This document shows positions 54,594 through 63,395 of a stretch of 64,000 bases of DNA, one piece after another (the first letter of the stretch is position 1; the number at the start of each line of letters is the position of its first letter). Made by a program: the position numbers and the translations under genes. Location: contig JBDVOA010000018.1 of the NCBI GenBank assembly GCA_039969355.1, positions 186,001-250,000 on the forward strand, read 5' to 3'. The notes beneath the pieces were generated by a model. The model made no database searches. It had not been told where the DNA came from and saw only the letters and a list, made by a program, of their open reading frames with translations. This DNA is from JL08 sp039969355. Its GTDB lineage: Bacteria > Pseudomonadota > Alphaproteobacteria > Rhodobacterales > Rhodobacteraceae.

Positions 54594-56776
54594 TACGCCC
54601 TAGAGGCCTGTTCGCCTATCGAGTCCACAGAATGGACAGAACTCAGTTCGTTCTAGGATTGGTTTTGCTGATCGGGCTGATTTTCGTTAGATTGTGGGAC
54701 CCTTTTCCAGTTCAGGCCGTTCGCAATTTCTACTTCGACAGTCTGCAACAGATCAAGCCGCGGCCATACCAAGAAGTTGGTGTTCGGGTCGTCGACATTG
54801 ACGAATCTTCTTTGCGTAAGCTGGGGCAGTGGCCATGGCCCCGTGATGTTATAGCGGATCTTGTTGCCAGCCTTCGGAACTCGGGTGCTGCAATTATCGT
54901 ATTTGATGTTCTATTCGCCGAGGCGGATCGATATTCACCTTCAAATTTTCTACAGCGAAACTCGTTAAGTAGCCTCGGTCTGCCTGAAGCAACGCGAGAG
55001 GACCTCAGGCAAACTGACTTTGACCTTCTGCTGGCCGAAGCATTCCTTAGCGTTCCAGTTGTGCTGGGAACTGCTCGAACGCTTGAAACTGAACAACCAA
55101 CCGAAGCTCCGCTAGCGGAAGTCATCGAGTTTGGGGATGAATTGATCGCTGCCCTGCCTCAGATGGGCGCTTCGACACCTGTTGTGCCCGCGCTAAAGGG
55201 CGCCGCCGCAGGTGTGGGTAGCGTTAATGTCGATCCATTCGGGCAGGCCAATGTCGTTCGGACTGTACCACTGATTTGGAATGGATCTCAGGGACCAGTT
55301 CCCAGTCTTGCACTCGAAGCGTTGCGAGTAGCATTTGGTGAAAGTGCTTTGGTTCTATGGGGCAATGAGAGCAGTTCCGGGGTTATTGATGCAATAGGCG
55401 TCGGCGACATTGACATACCAACGCTGCCTGACGGGAAAATCTGGGTTAGGTTCCGGCCTCATGATGATCGGACCTTTGTATCCGCTCATACCGTTCTGGA
55501 TCAGCAACTTACAAAGGAGGTCGCTCGTAAACTGAAAGGCAATATCGTATTTGTAGGAACGTCAGCGGCCGGCCTACTTGATATTCGCGCAACTGCTCTT
55601 GGCCAAAACCTTCCCGGTGTCGCAATCCAGGCTCAAATCGTCGAACAAATCTTGCTTGGCAGCTACCTAAAACGCACGGACTGGATCGAGGGCGCGGAAA
55701 TACTGGCATTAATCCTGCTTGGTGCAATTGTCGCTTACCGCATGTCGCTGTCGGGCCCGGTATGGTCATTCCTCACGGGCTTTGTCAGCGCGGTTCTGGT
55801 TGTCGCGGTGAGTTGGTTGGTCTTTGTGACAAATGGCATCCTCTTTGATGCGACGTATCCATTGGTCGGCGGTTTCTTGGCATTTGCGACAGTTGCAGGG
55901 TATCAGTTTGTTGTCACTGATATGGACAAGCGCCAAATCAGGCGCAGCTTCTCGCAATTTGTGGCGCCCTCTGTTCTCGATCAGATCGAAAAGAGTGGGT
56001 ACCACCTTGAATTGGGTGGCGTTATCAAGCCCGTAACTGTGATGTTTTCGGATGTGCGCGACTTTACCGCATTGAGTGAAACAATGGATGCAACAAAACT
56101 GGTATCTCTACTAAATGAGTTGTTCGACAGAATAAGCCTCGAAATCCTGGATCAAGAAGGCACCATCGACAAGTTTATTGGCGATTCTGTCATGTCTTTC
56201 TGGAATGCGCCAACGGCAATTCCCGACCACGCTGCACGTGCTTGCCGCTCTGCCATACAAATACGATCTGCGGTGAAGGCCTTTAATGAAACTCGCTCTG
56301 GCCCGCCGATCAGGGTCGCTATGGGAGTTAATACAGGCAATGCATGTGTTGGAAACGTCGGTTCCCGTAATCGTTTTGACTATTCCGTTGTCGGAGATAC
56401 CGTAAACGTCGCAGCCCGCGTCGAAGCGACTTGCAGACACGTCGGCTTCGATATTGTGGTGGCTGCAGCGACGGCCGGTCTGGTACAGGATCTTGCGTGC
56501 CTGTATGCTGGTAACATAGACCTGAAAGGTAAGTCGGAACTCACTAAAGTCTATATAATACTGGGGGATGAATCATTCGCGCAAAGCAGAGATTTCAAAG
56601 ATATCGAGCAAAATCACGATGCTTTGATCACTGCCCTTGAAGCTGACAGTTGCGATAAAACGATCCAAGAATTGCACAGCCATTGTCAGGAAAAAGCGCG
56701 GGATGTCGACCTCGGCCTGTCGAGTTTCTACGAAAGAATATTGGTCAGATTGCAAGATTTTGAAGTTCGCAAATAG
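54590..56776 (+). CDS. CHASE2-domain adenylate/guanylate cyclase
   Basis: A membrane signal protein of 728 residues. An N-terminal TM segment is followed by an extracytoplasmic CHASE2 sensor (about 40-340, with VGVRVVDIDESSLRKLGQWP), three TM helices (about 365-450) and a class III cyclase domain with metal aspartates in VMFSDVRDFTALSE and FIGDSVMSFWNAPT. The purine-site asparagine region is YSVVGDTVNVAARVE. The gene start is TTG 54590 or ATG 54632. It should make cAMP (or cGMP) in response to a periplasmic signal, plausibly transmitted by the FecR protein. Confidence 0.92.
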   Translation: MIRPRGLFAYRVHRMDRTQFVLGLVLLIGLIFVRLWDPFPVQAVRNFYFDSLQQIKPRPYQEVGVRVVDIDESSLRKLGQWPWPRDVIADLVASLRNSGAAIIVFDVLFAEADRYSPSNFLQRNSLSSLGLPEATREDLRQTDFDLLLAEAFLSVPVVLGTARTLETEQPTEAPLAEVIEFGDELIAALPQMGASTPVVPALKGAAAGVGSVNVDPFGQANVVRTVPLIWNGSQGPVPSLALEALRVAFGESALVLWGNESSSGVIDAIGVGDIDIPTLPDGKIWVRFRPHDDRTFVSAHTVLDQQLTKEVARKLKGNIVFVGTSAAGLLDIRATALGQNLPGVAIQAQIVEQILLGSYLKRTDWIEGAEILALILLGAIVAYRMSLSGPVWSFLTGFVSAVLVVAVSWLVFVTNGILFDATYPLVGGFLAFATVAGYQFVVTDMDKRQIRRSFSQFVAPSVLDQIEKSGYHLELGGVIKPVTVMFSDVRDFTALSETMDATKLVSLLNELFDRISLEILDQEGTIDKFIGDSVMSFWNAPTAIPDHAARACRSAIQIRSAVKAFNETRSGPPIRVAMGVNTGNACVGNVGSRNRFDYSVVGDTVNVAARVEATCRHVGFDIVVAAATAGLVQDLACLYAGNIDLKGKSELTKVYIILGDESFAQSRDFKDIEQNHDALITALEADSCDKTIQELHSHCQEKARDVDLGLSSFYERILVRLQDFEVRK

Positions 56777-56987
56777 ATTCGCCAGGTTAAATCAGTGATC
56801 AATTACCTGTGGCATCGCAATCGCAAGACAGCAACATGGAATCTCAGGAAAGCCAATTAATTCCGGTAGTACAACTGGTACTAGTCGTTCAATTCGAGCG
56901 ATGAATTTGAAATTCTTCAGAAAATCGGTATGCTCTCCGGGAATACACGCTTGTTAACGATGGCTTTCTTTGTCCTGGGGGGATGGA

Positions 56988-57716
56988 ATGAAACGGCTAT
57001 TCTGGGCTGGTCCCGCCGCATTTGCAGCATTTACTACTCTTGCTTTTATGCCATATGGAGTCTCTGCCGCGCTTCAGGTTTTTACCGACAGAGCTTTATT
57101 TCTCGCGGCCGCTGGGCCCACAGTCTATACCGAAGACTTTTCCACCGCAAAGCCGGGAACCATAGGGCAGGGCCAAACTCCCATGTTTGGTACCTTGGGT
57201 TTTTCGTATCTGGGACGTCCCGATGGTGGGAATGGCGACCCGTTCATGGGCCAACCGCTCATCCAGGACAATGGCTTCATAAACAACAGTCGCGAATTCA
57301 TGGGAGAAGTGAATGCCGACGGCACGCCTTCGGGCATACACACTTTTAGTTTTCCCAAACCGGTTTTTGCTTTTGGTGCCGATTTTGGCGGTGCCTTGAC
57401 AGGAGCGCTTTTGACGGTAACTGCCGCAGGTCAAACTGTGAAATTATCTGATTATATGCCCGCACCCGGTACCGGTTTTTTCGGGTTTACCTCAACAACT
57501 GACTTTGCGGCGATTTCATTTGGCACTGAAAAATCAAGCGGAAGTGAAGTTTTTCGACTGGATGATGTCTCCTACGCTAGCAGGGTGCAGCAGCCATTGC
57601 CTGTCGTCCCACTGCCTGCGAGTGTTTGGTTTCTGTTGTTTGGTGCCGGTTCCTTGGGGGCCGCGCGGACGTTCCTGAACACGAAGCCCAACAACAGGGT
57701 TAACCGAACTTCGTAA
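56988..57716 (+). CDS. VPLPA-CTERM surface protein
   Basis: An exported protein of 242 residues. A signal peptide (residues 1-26) and a beta-rich middle (YTEDFSTAKPGTIGQ, VFRLDDVSYASRV) precede the sorting tail VVPLPASVWFLLFGAGSLGA with basic residues after it. This tail is recognised by an exosortase/archaeosortase-type enzyme for anchoring; none is encoded in the window. ATG 56988 has GGGGGGA upstream. A short inverted repeat (TAGTAC-AACTG-GTACTA, 56867-56883) lies about 105 bases before it. Confidence 0.85.
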   Translation: MKRLFWAGPAAFAAFTTLAFMPYGVSAALQVFTDRALFLAAAGPTVYTEDFSTAKPGTIGQGQTPMFGTLGFSYLGRPDGGNGDPFMGQPLIQDNGFINNSREFMGEVNADGTPSGIHTFSFPKPVFAFGADFGGALTGALLTVTAAGQTVKLSDYMPAPGTGFFGFTSTTDFAAISFGTEKSSGSEVFRLDDVSYASRVQQPLPVVPLPASVWFLLFGAGSLGAARTFLNTKPNNRVNRTS

Positions 57717-58002
57717 TTCTCAATGGCGTGCCAGTAATGTTTCAGTGCGTTGAAGATACCAATCTTTGCCAAAGGTCTAAGTAGGTGCGGCATGGCAAGC
57801 AAGATGGACGAAAATCCCGCCTAACCGTCGAGCAGGTTTTCTTGAGACGGTTAACCTTCGATAGCCAATTCAGATCTTTAGAATGGAGCACGAATAGTTA
57901 GCACTCAATCCACTCCGCCCAAATATCGCGTGGTGACCGATAGGTCCAAAATTCTAGCGACAAACGCTCATTACCACATTGAAATGCTAAACCACTAAAA
58001 CC
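57717..58002. other. Intergenic region
   Basis: No recognised gene. It contains an inverted repeat TAACCGTC...GACGGTTA (57822-57853, 16-base loop), which may act as a terminator-like structure between convergent units. Confidence 0.4.
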
Positions 58003-59139
58003 TCAAATAAAAGAACCCGACCTTTTTGCAAGCGCGTCGGTGGTGATATCACCGAGTTTGCGTAAGCCGAGTTGAGCCAGTGCAATGCTGACCTCTTCGG
58101 ACAAGAGACCCACCATTTGGTGCAAGCCCCGTTCTCCCGCAGCAGCAATCGCCATGGAAATTGGGCGCCCAAGAAACACAAAGTCCGCTCCAATGGCATA
58201 AGCTTTCACGATATCTTCTCCGCTGCGAATGCCGCTGTCGTAGAAGAGTTGTATGTCAGGTCCCAGTACCTGGCGGATTTCGTGCAAGGCTAAGATCGCC
58301 GGAACCGACCCATCCAGTTGACGACCGCCGTGGCTGGAGACCTGAATGGCGTCAACACCGATGGACTTTAACCGCATGGCATCTCCGGAGCTGACCACGC
58401 CTTTGACGACAAGGTTGCCTTTCCACCTGTCTCGCATTTTTGCCAGAAGGTCCCAATCGGCCGCTGCGCGACTGCGAGTTCTATCAAATTCCCCGAACGT
58501 TCCTCCGAAGTTTGCAAGCTCTGGCTTACCCTTGAAAAGCTGCGGCAAGGACCAGCCAGGATGGCAAGCAAAATCGACAAACTGTCGGGGGCCCATCCTG
58601 AACGGCATTTTGAATCCGCGGCGAAGCTCGCGGGGACGTCTGCCAACTTCGGGGACATCGACAGTCAGCACGATCGTGTCGTATCCCGCAACCTCGGACC
58701 GCTCTAGGAGCCGATTTGATTCATCCATTGAGCCGCTTACATAAAGTTGAAACCAAGCATGACCTTCAGCAAGTTCGATCATGTCTTCAAGCGATGTGGA
58801 GGCCAGAGTGGACACGCCAACAGGGATGCGATGCTTTGCTGCAAACTTTGCAAGGATATTATCAGCGTCAGGAGACACCAGATTGCACATTCCCATCGGA
58901 GCAATGCCAAAGGGCAGTCCGGTTTCCTTGCCAAACAGGCTAGATTTGATATCGCGGTGCTCGACATCATTCAGGACGCGTGGTTGCAGCCAGACGTCTC
59001 GCATCATGTCCCGATTCAGGCATTCTCCGTATCCGGTGCCCGCGGCGCCGTCGATATAGTCAAAAACCATCCAAGGCAGGCGTCGCTGAGCGATCCTCCG
59101 CGCATCATCGAACGAATGTATGGAGGTATCGAAGAACAT
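58003..59139 (-). CDS. slcD: FMN-dependent 2-hydroxyacid dehydrogenase, probable sulfolactate dehydrogenase
   Basis: An LldD-family alpha-hydroxyacid oxidising enzyme of 378 residues. The start is HSFDDARRIAQRRLPWMVFD, with WFQLYVSGSMDES and the FMN/substrate loop VSSHGGRQLDGS, where the usual Asn of SNHGG is Ser. YDSGIRSGEDIVKAYAIGAD binds FMN. In Roseovarius, SlcD is a membrane-bound dehydrogenase of this family oxidising 3-sulfolactate to sulfopyruvate. The operon with TTT transporter and comDE supports that role; lactate or glycolate dehydrogenase is the alternative. Confidence 0.85.
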   Translation of the reverse strand: MFFDTSIHSFDDARRIAQRRLPWMVFDYIDGAAGTGYGECLNRDMMRDVWLQPRVLNDVEHRDIKSSLFGKETGLPFGIAPMGMCNLVSPDADNILAKFAAKHRIPVGVSTLASTSLEDMIELAEGHAWFQLYVSGSMDESNRLLERSEVAGYDTIVLTVDVPEVGRRPRELRRGFKMPFRMGPRQFVDFACHPGWSLPQLFKGKPELANFGGTFGEFDRTRSRAAADWDLLAKMRDRWKGNLVVKGVVSSGDAMRLKSIGVDAIQVSSHGGRQLDGSVPAILALHEIRQVLGPDIQLFYDSGIRSGEDIVKAYAIGADFVFLGRPISMAIAAAGERGLHQMVGLLSEEVSIALAQLGLRKLGDITTDALAKRSGSFI

Positions 59140-59198
59140 GCTAACCCGGTTGTTTGATCACGTTAAGTAGTTTGCCAAAATCATTGCATGGCTGAGTA

Positions 59199-59660
59199 TT
59201 ATGGCAGTGGCACGTACAGAACGAATTTGAACAGCGAAAAGAATGCGACCATGATCACAGCGCCTGAGCCCCAATAGAGCAGCAGGTTAGAGGCTGTCCA
59301 CTTGTCGTGCATTGCAGCAATTAAGCCTCCTGCGAACGCAATTGCTCCAGCTGGCAGAAATCCGACGAGCGGCATCGCAAAACAAGTCAGGAACATAGTC
59401 ACGATCAGTAAACAACGGCGCCACCAAATACCCGATCCAAATCCCTCTTCACCAGAAGGTTTCAGAAACTGCACCACAAACGAGATTGACGCAGTGATAA
59501 TGAGAATGACAGCGACGGTCTGTGGAAAAACTTGGCTATCTCGGTCCGAATAGCCGATTGTGTCGTATAGCGTCACGATGCCAGCAAGGACAAAGAATCC
59601 CGAAACCAGCAGCGAGCCGATGTGGCCCTGCGGTTTTGAAGTGGATGAAACAGCCATCAT
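59199..59660 (-). CDS. slcF: TTT transporter small subunit (TctB type)
   Basis: An inner-membrane protein of 153 residues with four predicted helices, matching the TctB family of tripartite tricarboxylate transporters (SKPQGHIGSLLVSGFFVLAG, GIVTLYDTIGY). It is overlapped by the large subunit stop (ATGA). The symbol follows the assignment of the Slc system, in which three TTT components import sulfolactate. Order here is binding protein, large subunit, small subunit, whereas tctCBA has the small one second. Confidence 0.85.
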   Translation of the reverse strand: MMAVSSTSKPQGHIGSLLVSGFFVLAGIVTLYDTIGYSDRDSQVFPQTVAVILIITASISFVVQFLKPSGEEGFGSGIWWRRCLLIVTMFLTCFAMPLVGFLPAGAIAFAGGLIAAMHDKWTASNLLLYWGSGAVIMVAFFSLFKFVLYVPLP

Positions 59661-61165
59661 TCGTCCTCCATCGCGGCAAGGCGTTGTCTACGTGCCAAAA
59701 AGACCGGCAGAAGCAGTGTAATTAAGGTAAACGCTAGAATGCCCTGTGAAATTGGCCGGCCGAAGAACATACCAAAAAGATTGTTAGTCGCTGCGCCGAT
59801 GGTCCAACCCTGAACAAACCCCTGTTCGGCAATGGGCCCCAAGATCAACCCCAGCACAATCGGCGACGCCTTGAAACCAAACCGCGCGACCACCCATCCG
59901 AACACTCCTAGGCACAGCATGATCACAACATCCGATACGCTATTGCGAATGGCGAAGGTACCAATGATGGTCATGAAACCAACCGCCGGCACTAAAACCG
60001 CCTTGGGTATGGTCACAATGGACTTATAGGCGTAGCGACCGATGAGTAGACCAGCTGGCAGCATTAGTACGGTTGCGATAATCAACCCATAGATAAACGT
60101 ATATACGATCGACCCACTTTGAGAGAACATGGAAGGTCCAGTGCGCACTCCTTGGATGAGGAGCGCCCCCAGCACGATGGCGTCGGGTGGAGTTCCAGGA
60201 ATGCCAAGCACCAAAGTGGGTATGAAACCGCCCCCAACTGTCGCGTTGTTGGCGGATTCCGTGGCCATAATCCCATCCGGCTCACCCTCGCCAAATTTCT
60301 GATGCGGTTTTGCGCTTCTTTTGGCTTCGGAGTAAGCAACCAGTCCCGCAACAGAGCCGCCAGCCCCCGGCAAAATACCGACCAATGTTCCAATTATCGA
60401 TGAACGGATCAGGTTGAACTTAGACTTCATTGCGATACCAAAGGCTTCACCAATGCGTACGGACTTCACATCATCTTCGACCTTCAAGTGCCGGTCTGGC
60501 ACGGCGACCAAGTCTATCAGGACCGGAATGCAGTATAGGCCAATCAGAGCACCGACCACGCCAAATCCCCCGATCAGCACCTGGTTACCAAAGGTAAGAC
60601 GGATGTCGGCGGAAATCTCCGCAACGCCTACGGTTGAAAGGATCATGCCAAACGCGCCCCCAGCGAGGCCTTTGGCGAGGTTTCCGTCCGACAAAGACGC
60701 AATCAACGACAATCCGAAAACCGATAGCCAAAAGTATTCGATTGGACCAAAGGCAAGCGCGACTTTTGACAGTGGCGGGGCAAGAAAGAGAAGCGCGATA
60801 GCGCCTATCATACCCCCGCAAACCGAGGCGAAACAGGCCAGCGCCACGGCGAGGTCGCCATCCCCCCGTTTAGCCATGGGGTAGCCATCAAAGGTTGTGG
60901 CAATGGCCGAGGGAGTCCCCGGTGTATTCAACAGAATGGCGGCATACGCACCGCCGTAAATTGCGCCGGTGTAAATAGCGCCCAGCATTATCAGGGCCGA
61001 TGCAGGTTCCATACTGAATGTGATGGGCACCAGTATCGCCAGCGCCATAGTAGCGGTTAACCCCGGAATTGACCCGATAACTGTGCCGGCAACGACGCCG
61101 CAGAGAGCCAACAGAAGGTTGAACGGAGACATCGCAGATAAAAAATGACCGAATTCCATAGTCAA
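59657..61165 (-). CDS. slcG: TTT transporter large subunit (TctA type)
   Basis: A 502-residue permease of about twelve helices. The TctA signature is GTVIGSIPGLTATMALAILV, with GAIYTGAIYGGAYAAILLNT and TPSAIATTFDGYPMAKRG, and the second copy GIPGTPPDAIVLGALLIQGV. It imports its ligand with the TctC and TctB subunits. Start is ATG 61165 or 61159. The binding protein gene ends 26 bases upstream. Sulfolactate is the inferred substrate. Confidence 0.93.
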   Translation of the reverse strand: MTMEFGHFLSAMSPFNLLLALCGVVAGTVIGSIPGLTATMALAILVPITFSMEPASALIMLGAIYTGAIYGGAYAAILLNTPGTPSAIATTFDGYPMAKRGDGDLAVALACFASVCGGMIGAIALLFLAPPLSKVALAFGPIEYFWLSVFGLSLIASLSDGNLAKGLAGGAFGMILSTVGVAEISADIRLTFGNQVLIGGFGVVGALIGLYCIPVLIDLVAVPDRHLKVEDDVKSVRIGEAFGIAMKSKFNLIRSSIIGTLVGILPGAGGSVAGLVAYSEAKRSAKPHQKFGEGEPDGIMATESANNATVGGGFIPTLVLGIPGTPPDAIVLGALLIQGVRTGPSMFSQSGSIVYTFIYGLIIATVLMLPAGLLIGRYAYKSIVTIPKAVLVPAVGFMTIIGTFAIRNSVSDVVIMLCLGVFGWVVARFGFKASPIVLGLILGPIAEQGFVQGWTIGAATNNLFGMFFGRPISQGILAFTLITLLLPVFLARRQRLAAMEDE

Positions 61166-61191
61166 TCCTCCCCGGAGTTAACCATTTTTGA

Positions 61192-62145
61192 TTACTTGAT
61201 GAGGCCGGCTTCGCGCGCGTCGTTCAAGTATTCCTCGCTTCGAGCCGCCATAAAGTCAGCCATCTCACCAGCGCCGACATCAAGCATGGCAAACCCTCCA
61301 TCCAACATTTTCTGTTGAAATTCCGGATCTGTGTTGATTTCAGCGATCATGTCAGACCACAGCTTCGTCGTTTCTGCGCTAGCTGAATTGGGCAGGGCAA
61401 TCCCACGATAAGCACCACCAACCATATCAAAGCCAAGCTCTTTGAACGTTGGTACATCAGGGAACAGTGGATGGCGTTCTTCCATTGCGACAGCCAGCAT
61501 TCTGACCGCTTCGCCTTGGGCTGCGCCCACGGTTGTATAGCCCCACTGTGCCTTTACCTGATTGCCCAGAAGGGCAGTTACAGACGCGCCGGTGCCTTTA
61601 AACGGCACATAAGTTGTCAAAGTACCAGCCATCTTGTCGAACTTGATTTGCGCAAGGTGATTTGCGCTGGCTTTGCCAGAGCCCGACATGGTCACCTGAC
61701 CCGGATTCGCTTTAGCGTCTTCAATCAGGTCGGCGAGCGACTGATATGGGCTGTCGGCGGGGACGACGATGGCGTCAGGCGTAAAGTGGAACATGTAAAA
61801 AGTGTTCAGTTCATCGGTCGCGAAGCCCACATCCTTTTGAGCGGGCTTGATAATGATATGGGGGAGATTCACCCCCATGATGGTTTGTCCATCAGCGGCC
61901 AAACCATTCAATGAAGCCCAGCCAACAGCACCGCCGCCACCCGGTTGGTATGAGATCACCAGATCTTCGCCAAACTTATCTTTAAAAAAAGGTTGCTGAA
62001 GCCGCGCAGAAATATCGGATTCTCCGCCTGGCCCAAATGGGATGACATAGTTCACGGGGCCATTGACCTCGGCATAGGTCGGCATCGCGAATGTTGCCGT
62101 CATTGCGACAGCGGCACCTGCTTTCAGGATCGATCTTCTCAGCAT
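61192..62145 (-). CDS. slcH: TTT transporter periplasmic binding protein (TctC/Bug type)
   Basis: A binding protein of 317 residues. The signal peptide (MLRRSILKAGAAVAMTATFA, cleaved near TYA-EV) is followed by VNYVIPFGPGGESDISARLQ, GGGGAVGWASLNGLAADG and FKELGFDMVGGAYRGIALP, standard for the Bug family. It delivers a carboxylate to the membrane subunits. Position between comE and the permease genes indicates a sulfonate- or carboxylate-type ligand, with 3-sulfolactate as best guess. Confidence 0.93.
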   Translation of the reverse strand: MLRRSILKAGAAVAMTATFAMPTYAEVNGPVNYVIPFGPGGESDISARLQQPFFKDKFGEDLVISYQPGGGGAVGWASLNGLAADGQTIMGVNLPHIIIKPAQKDVGFATDELNTFYMFHFTPDAIVVPADSPYQSLADLIEDAKANPGQVTMSGSGKASANHLAQIKFDKMAGTLTTYVPFKGTGASVTALLGNQVKAQWGYTTVGAAQGEAVRMLAVAMEERHPLFPDVPTFKELGFDMVGGAYRGIALPNSASAETTKLWSDMIAEINTDPEFQQKMLDGGFAMLDVGAGEMADFMAARSEEYLNDAREAGLIK

Positions 62146-62194
62146 GTTGTTCCTCCCATAATGCTGTAATTCGTTGGTATGATTTGTCTCAGTT

Positions 62195-62749
62195 TTAACT
62201 CTGAACCGCTTTCATGAAGCGATCACGGATCACTACCGGGTCCATCGTAATGACAGGCAGCTTGATGTTGCCACTGTCGCATTTGCTGACGATAATGGTC
62301 ATCTTCTTGCTGTCGATGACTTGTTGGAGCACCTTGCCGGTGTCCACATCCTTACATTCAATCACGTTCTTGCAGCCACAGGCTTTGGCCACTGCCGTCA
62401 GCGAGGTTTTCTTGCCCGCATAGGTCGGTTGGTCGCCTGTTGAGCCATAGCTGCCATTATCAATGATCAGCAGAATATAGTTGTCGACCTCATTGTTAGC
62501 GATCGTCGGCAGTGTGCCGAAATTGGTCAAAACCGAACCATCACCGTCAATCGAGATCACGGTCTTCTCCTGGGCCAAGGCCAGACCAAAACCGATGGAT
62601 GAGCTGAGACCCATGGTACCTAACATGTAGAAGTTCGTCGGTTGATCGTCGATCAAATGAAGCTCCTGGCTGGGCAACCCGATGTTGCAGACAACCAGAT
62701 GATCACGAAGCATGGGCGCGATTTCGCGCAGGATTTCAGAGCGTATCAT
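62195..62749 (-). CDS. comE: Sulfopyruvate decarboxylase beta subunit
   Basis: The ThDP-binding half of a two-subunit decarboxylase (184 residues) that converts 3-sulfopyruvate to sulfoacetaldehyde. The metal/ThDP motif is ISIDGDGSVLTNFGTLPTIA, then ILLIIDNGSYGSTGDQPTYA. Phosphonopyruvate decarboxylases are close relatives but usually one chain of ~380 residues; the split form matches ComDE. Start overlaps comD by four bases (ATGA). Confidence 0.88.
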   Translation of the reverse strand: MIRSEILREIAPMLRDHLVVCNIGLPSQELHLIDDQPTNFYMLGTMGLSSSIGFGLALAQEKTVISIDGDGSVLTNFGTLPTIANNEVDNYILLIIDNGSYGSTGDQPTYAGKKTSLTAVAKACGCKNVIECKDVDTGKVLQQVIDSKKMTIIVSKCDSGNIKLPVITMDPVVIRDRFMKAVQS

Positions 62750-63252
62750 TGGTCTCCGTAGCCTCCCCAGAAGGACGCATCCGTGAGGATCGCCACAGGT
62801 TTATTGCACATGAAAGTGTATTTCAGGATCGCATCCAACTCGTCTACGTCCGTTTCCTTGTGGAAGTGATAAGTCGGGATATGGAGCTGGTTGAGTAGCG
62901 CCTTCGTATGCACTGCCATCTCCACCTGGCAGGCCACTGGTTCGCGCAACTCGCCGCGATAGGAAATCAACATCGGCAGGGGCATTCGGTAGAACTGCGT
63001 CAGGGTTGCTAGCGTGTTGATGGTCACGCCGATGGCAGTGTTTTGCATAATGATGCAGGGCCGCTTGCCCCCCATGAAGGCGCCGGCACAGAGGCCTATG
63101 CCTTCGTCTTCCTTGTTAGCAGGGATATGAAAGACCTCGGGTCGGGTTTCGACCTCGTCAATCACGCCTGCAAGTTGCTTGCAGGGCACGGTGGTAACGA
63201 AGCTGACGTCATTCGCGACCAAATCGTCGACGATTTTCTTATCGATGGACAT
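62746..63252 (-). CDS. comD: Sulfopyruvate decarboxylase alpha subunit
   Basis: The N-terminal half of the ThDP decarboxylase (168 residues): VSFVTTVPCKQLAGVIDEVE, then FHIPANKEDEGIGLCAGAFM contains the catalytic glutamate, and MQNTAIGVTINTLATLTQFY follows. ATG 63252 with TTGGAG upstream is preferred over ATG 63303. It is the first gene of the leftward operon comD, comE, TTT transporter, dehydrogenase. A LysR gene lies on the opposite strand, about 100 bases away. Confidence 0.88.
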   Translation of the reverse strand: MSIDKKIVDDLVANDVSFVTTVPCKQLAGVIDEVETRPEVFHIPANKEDEGIGLCAGAFMGGKRPCIIMQNTAIGVTINTLATLTQFYRMPLPMLISYRGELREPVACQVEMAVHTKALLNQLHIPTYHFHKETDVDELDAILKYTFMCNKPVAILTDASFWGGYGDQ

Positions 63253-63275
63253 TAATTTTGCTCCAAGAATTTTGT

Positions 63276-63315
63276 TGACTCTGATTTTCACGTAAAATTC
63301 CATTGACGCGAGTCA
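63276..63315. promoter_or_regulatory. Inverted repeat between comD and the LysR gene
   Basis: TGACTC (63276-63281) and GAGTCA (63310-63315) are perfect inverted copies with 28 bases between, in the short divergent region. It could be part of the operator of the LysR regulator. Confidence 0.4.
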
Positions 63316-63395
63316 TATTTTTTTGGCTTTTGGTAAAGGTAAATTTTACTATGTTCAGAGATCGAGTCTTTTCAACACCAGAAGTGAGAATTGGT

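Noticed and set aside
57572..57802. Minus-strand reading frame with HYWHAIENYEVRL, transposase-like at first sight
   Set aside because: It overlaps the end of the VPLPA-CTERM gene, has no family match I can support and no inverted repeats or target duplication nearby.
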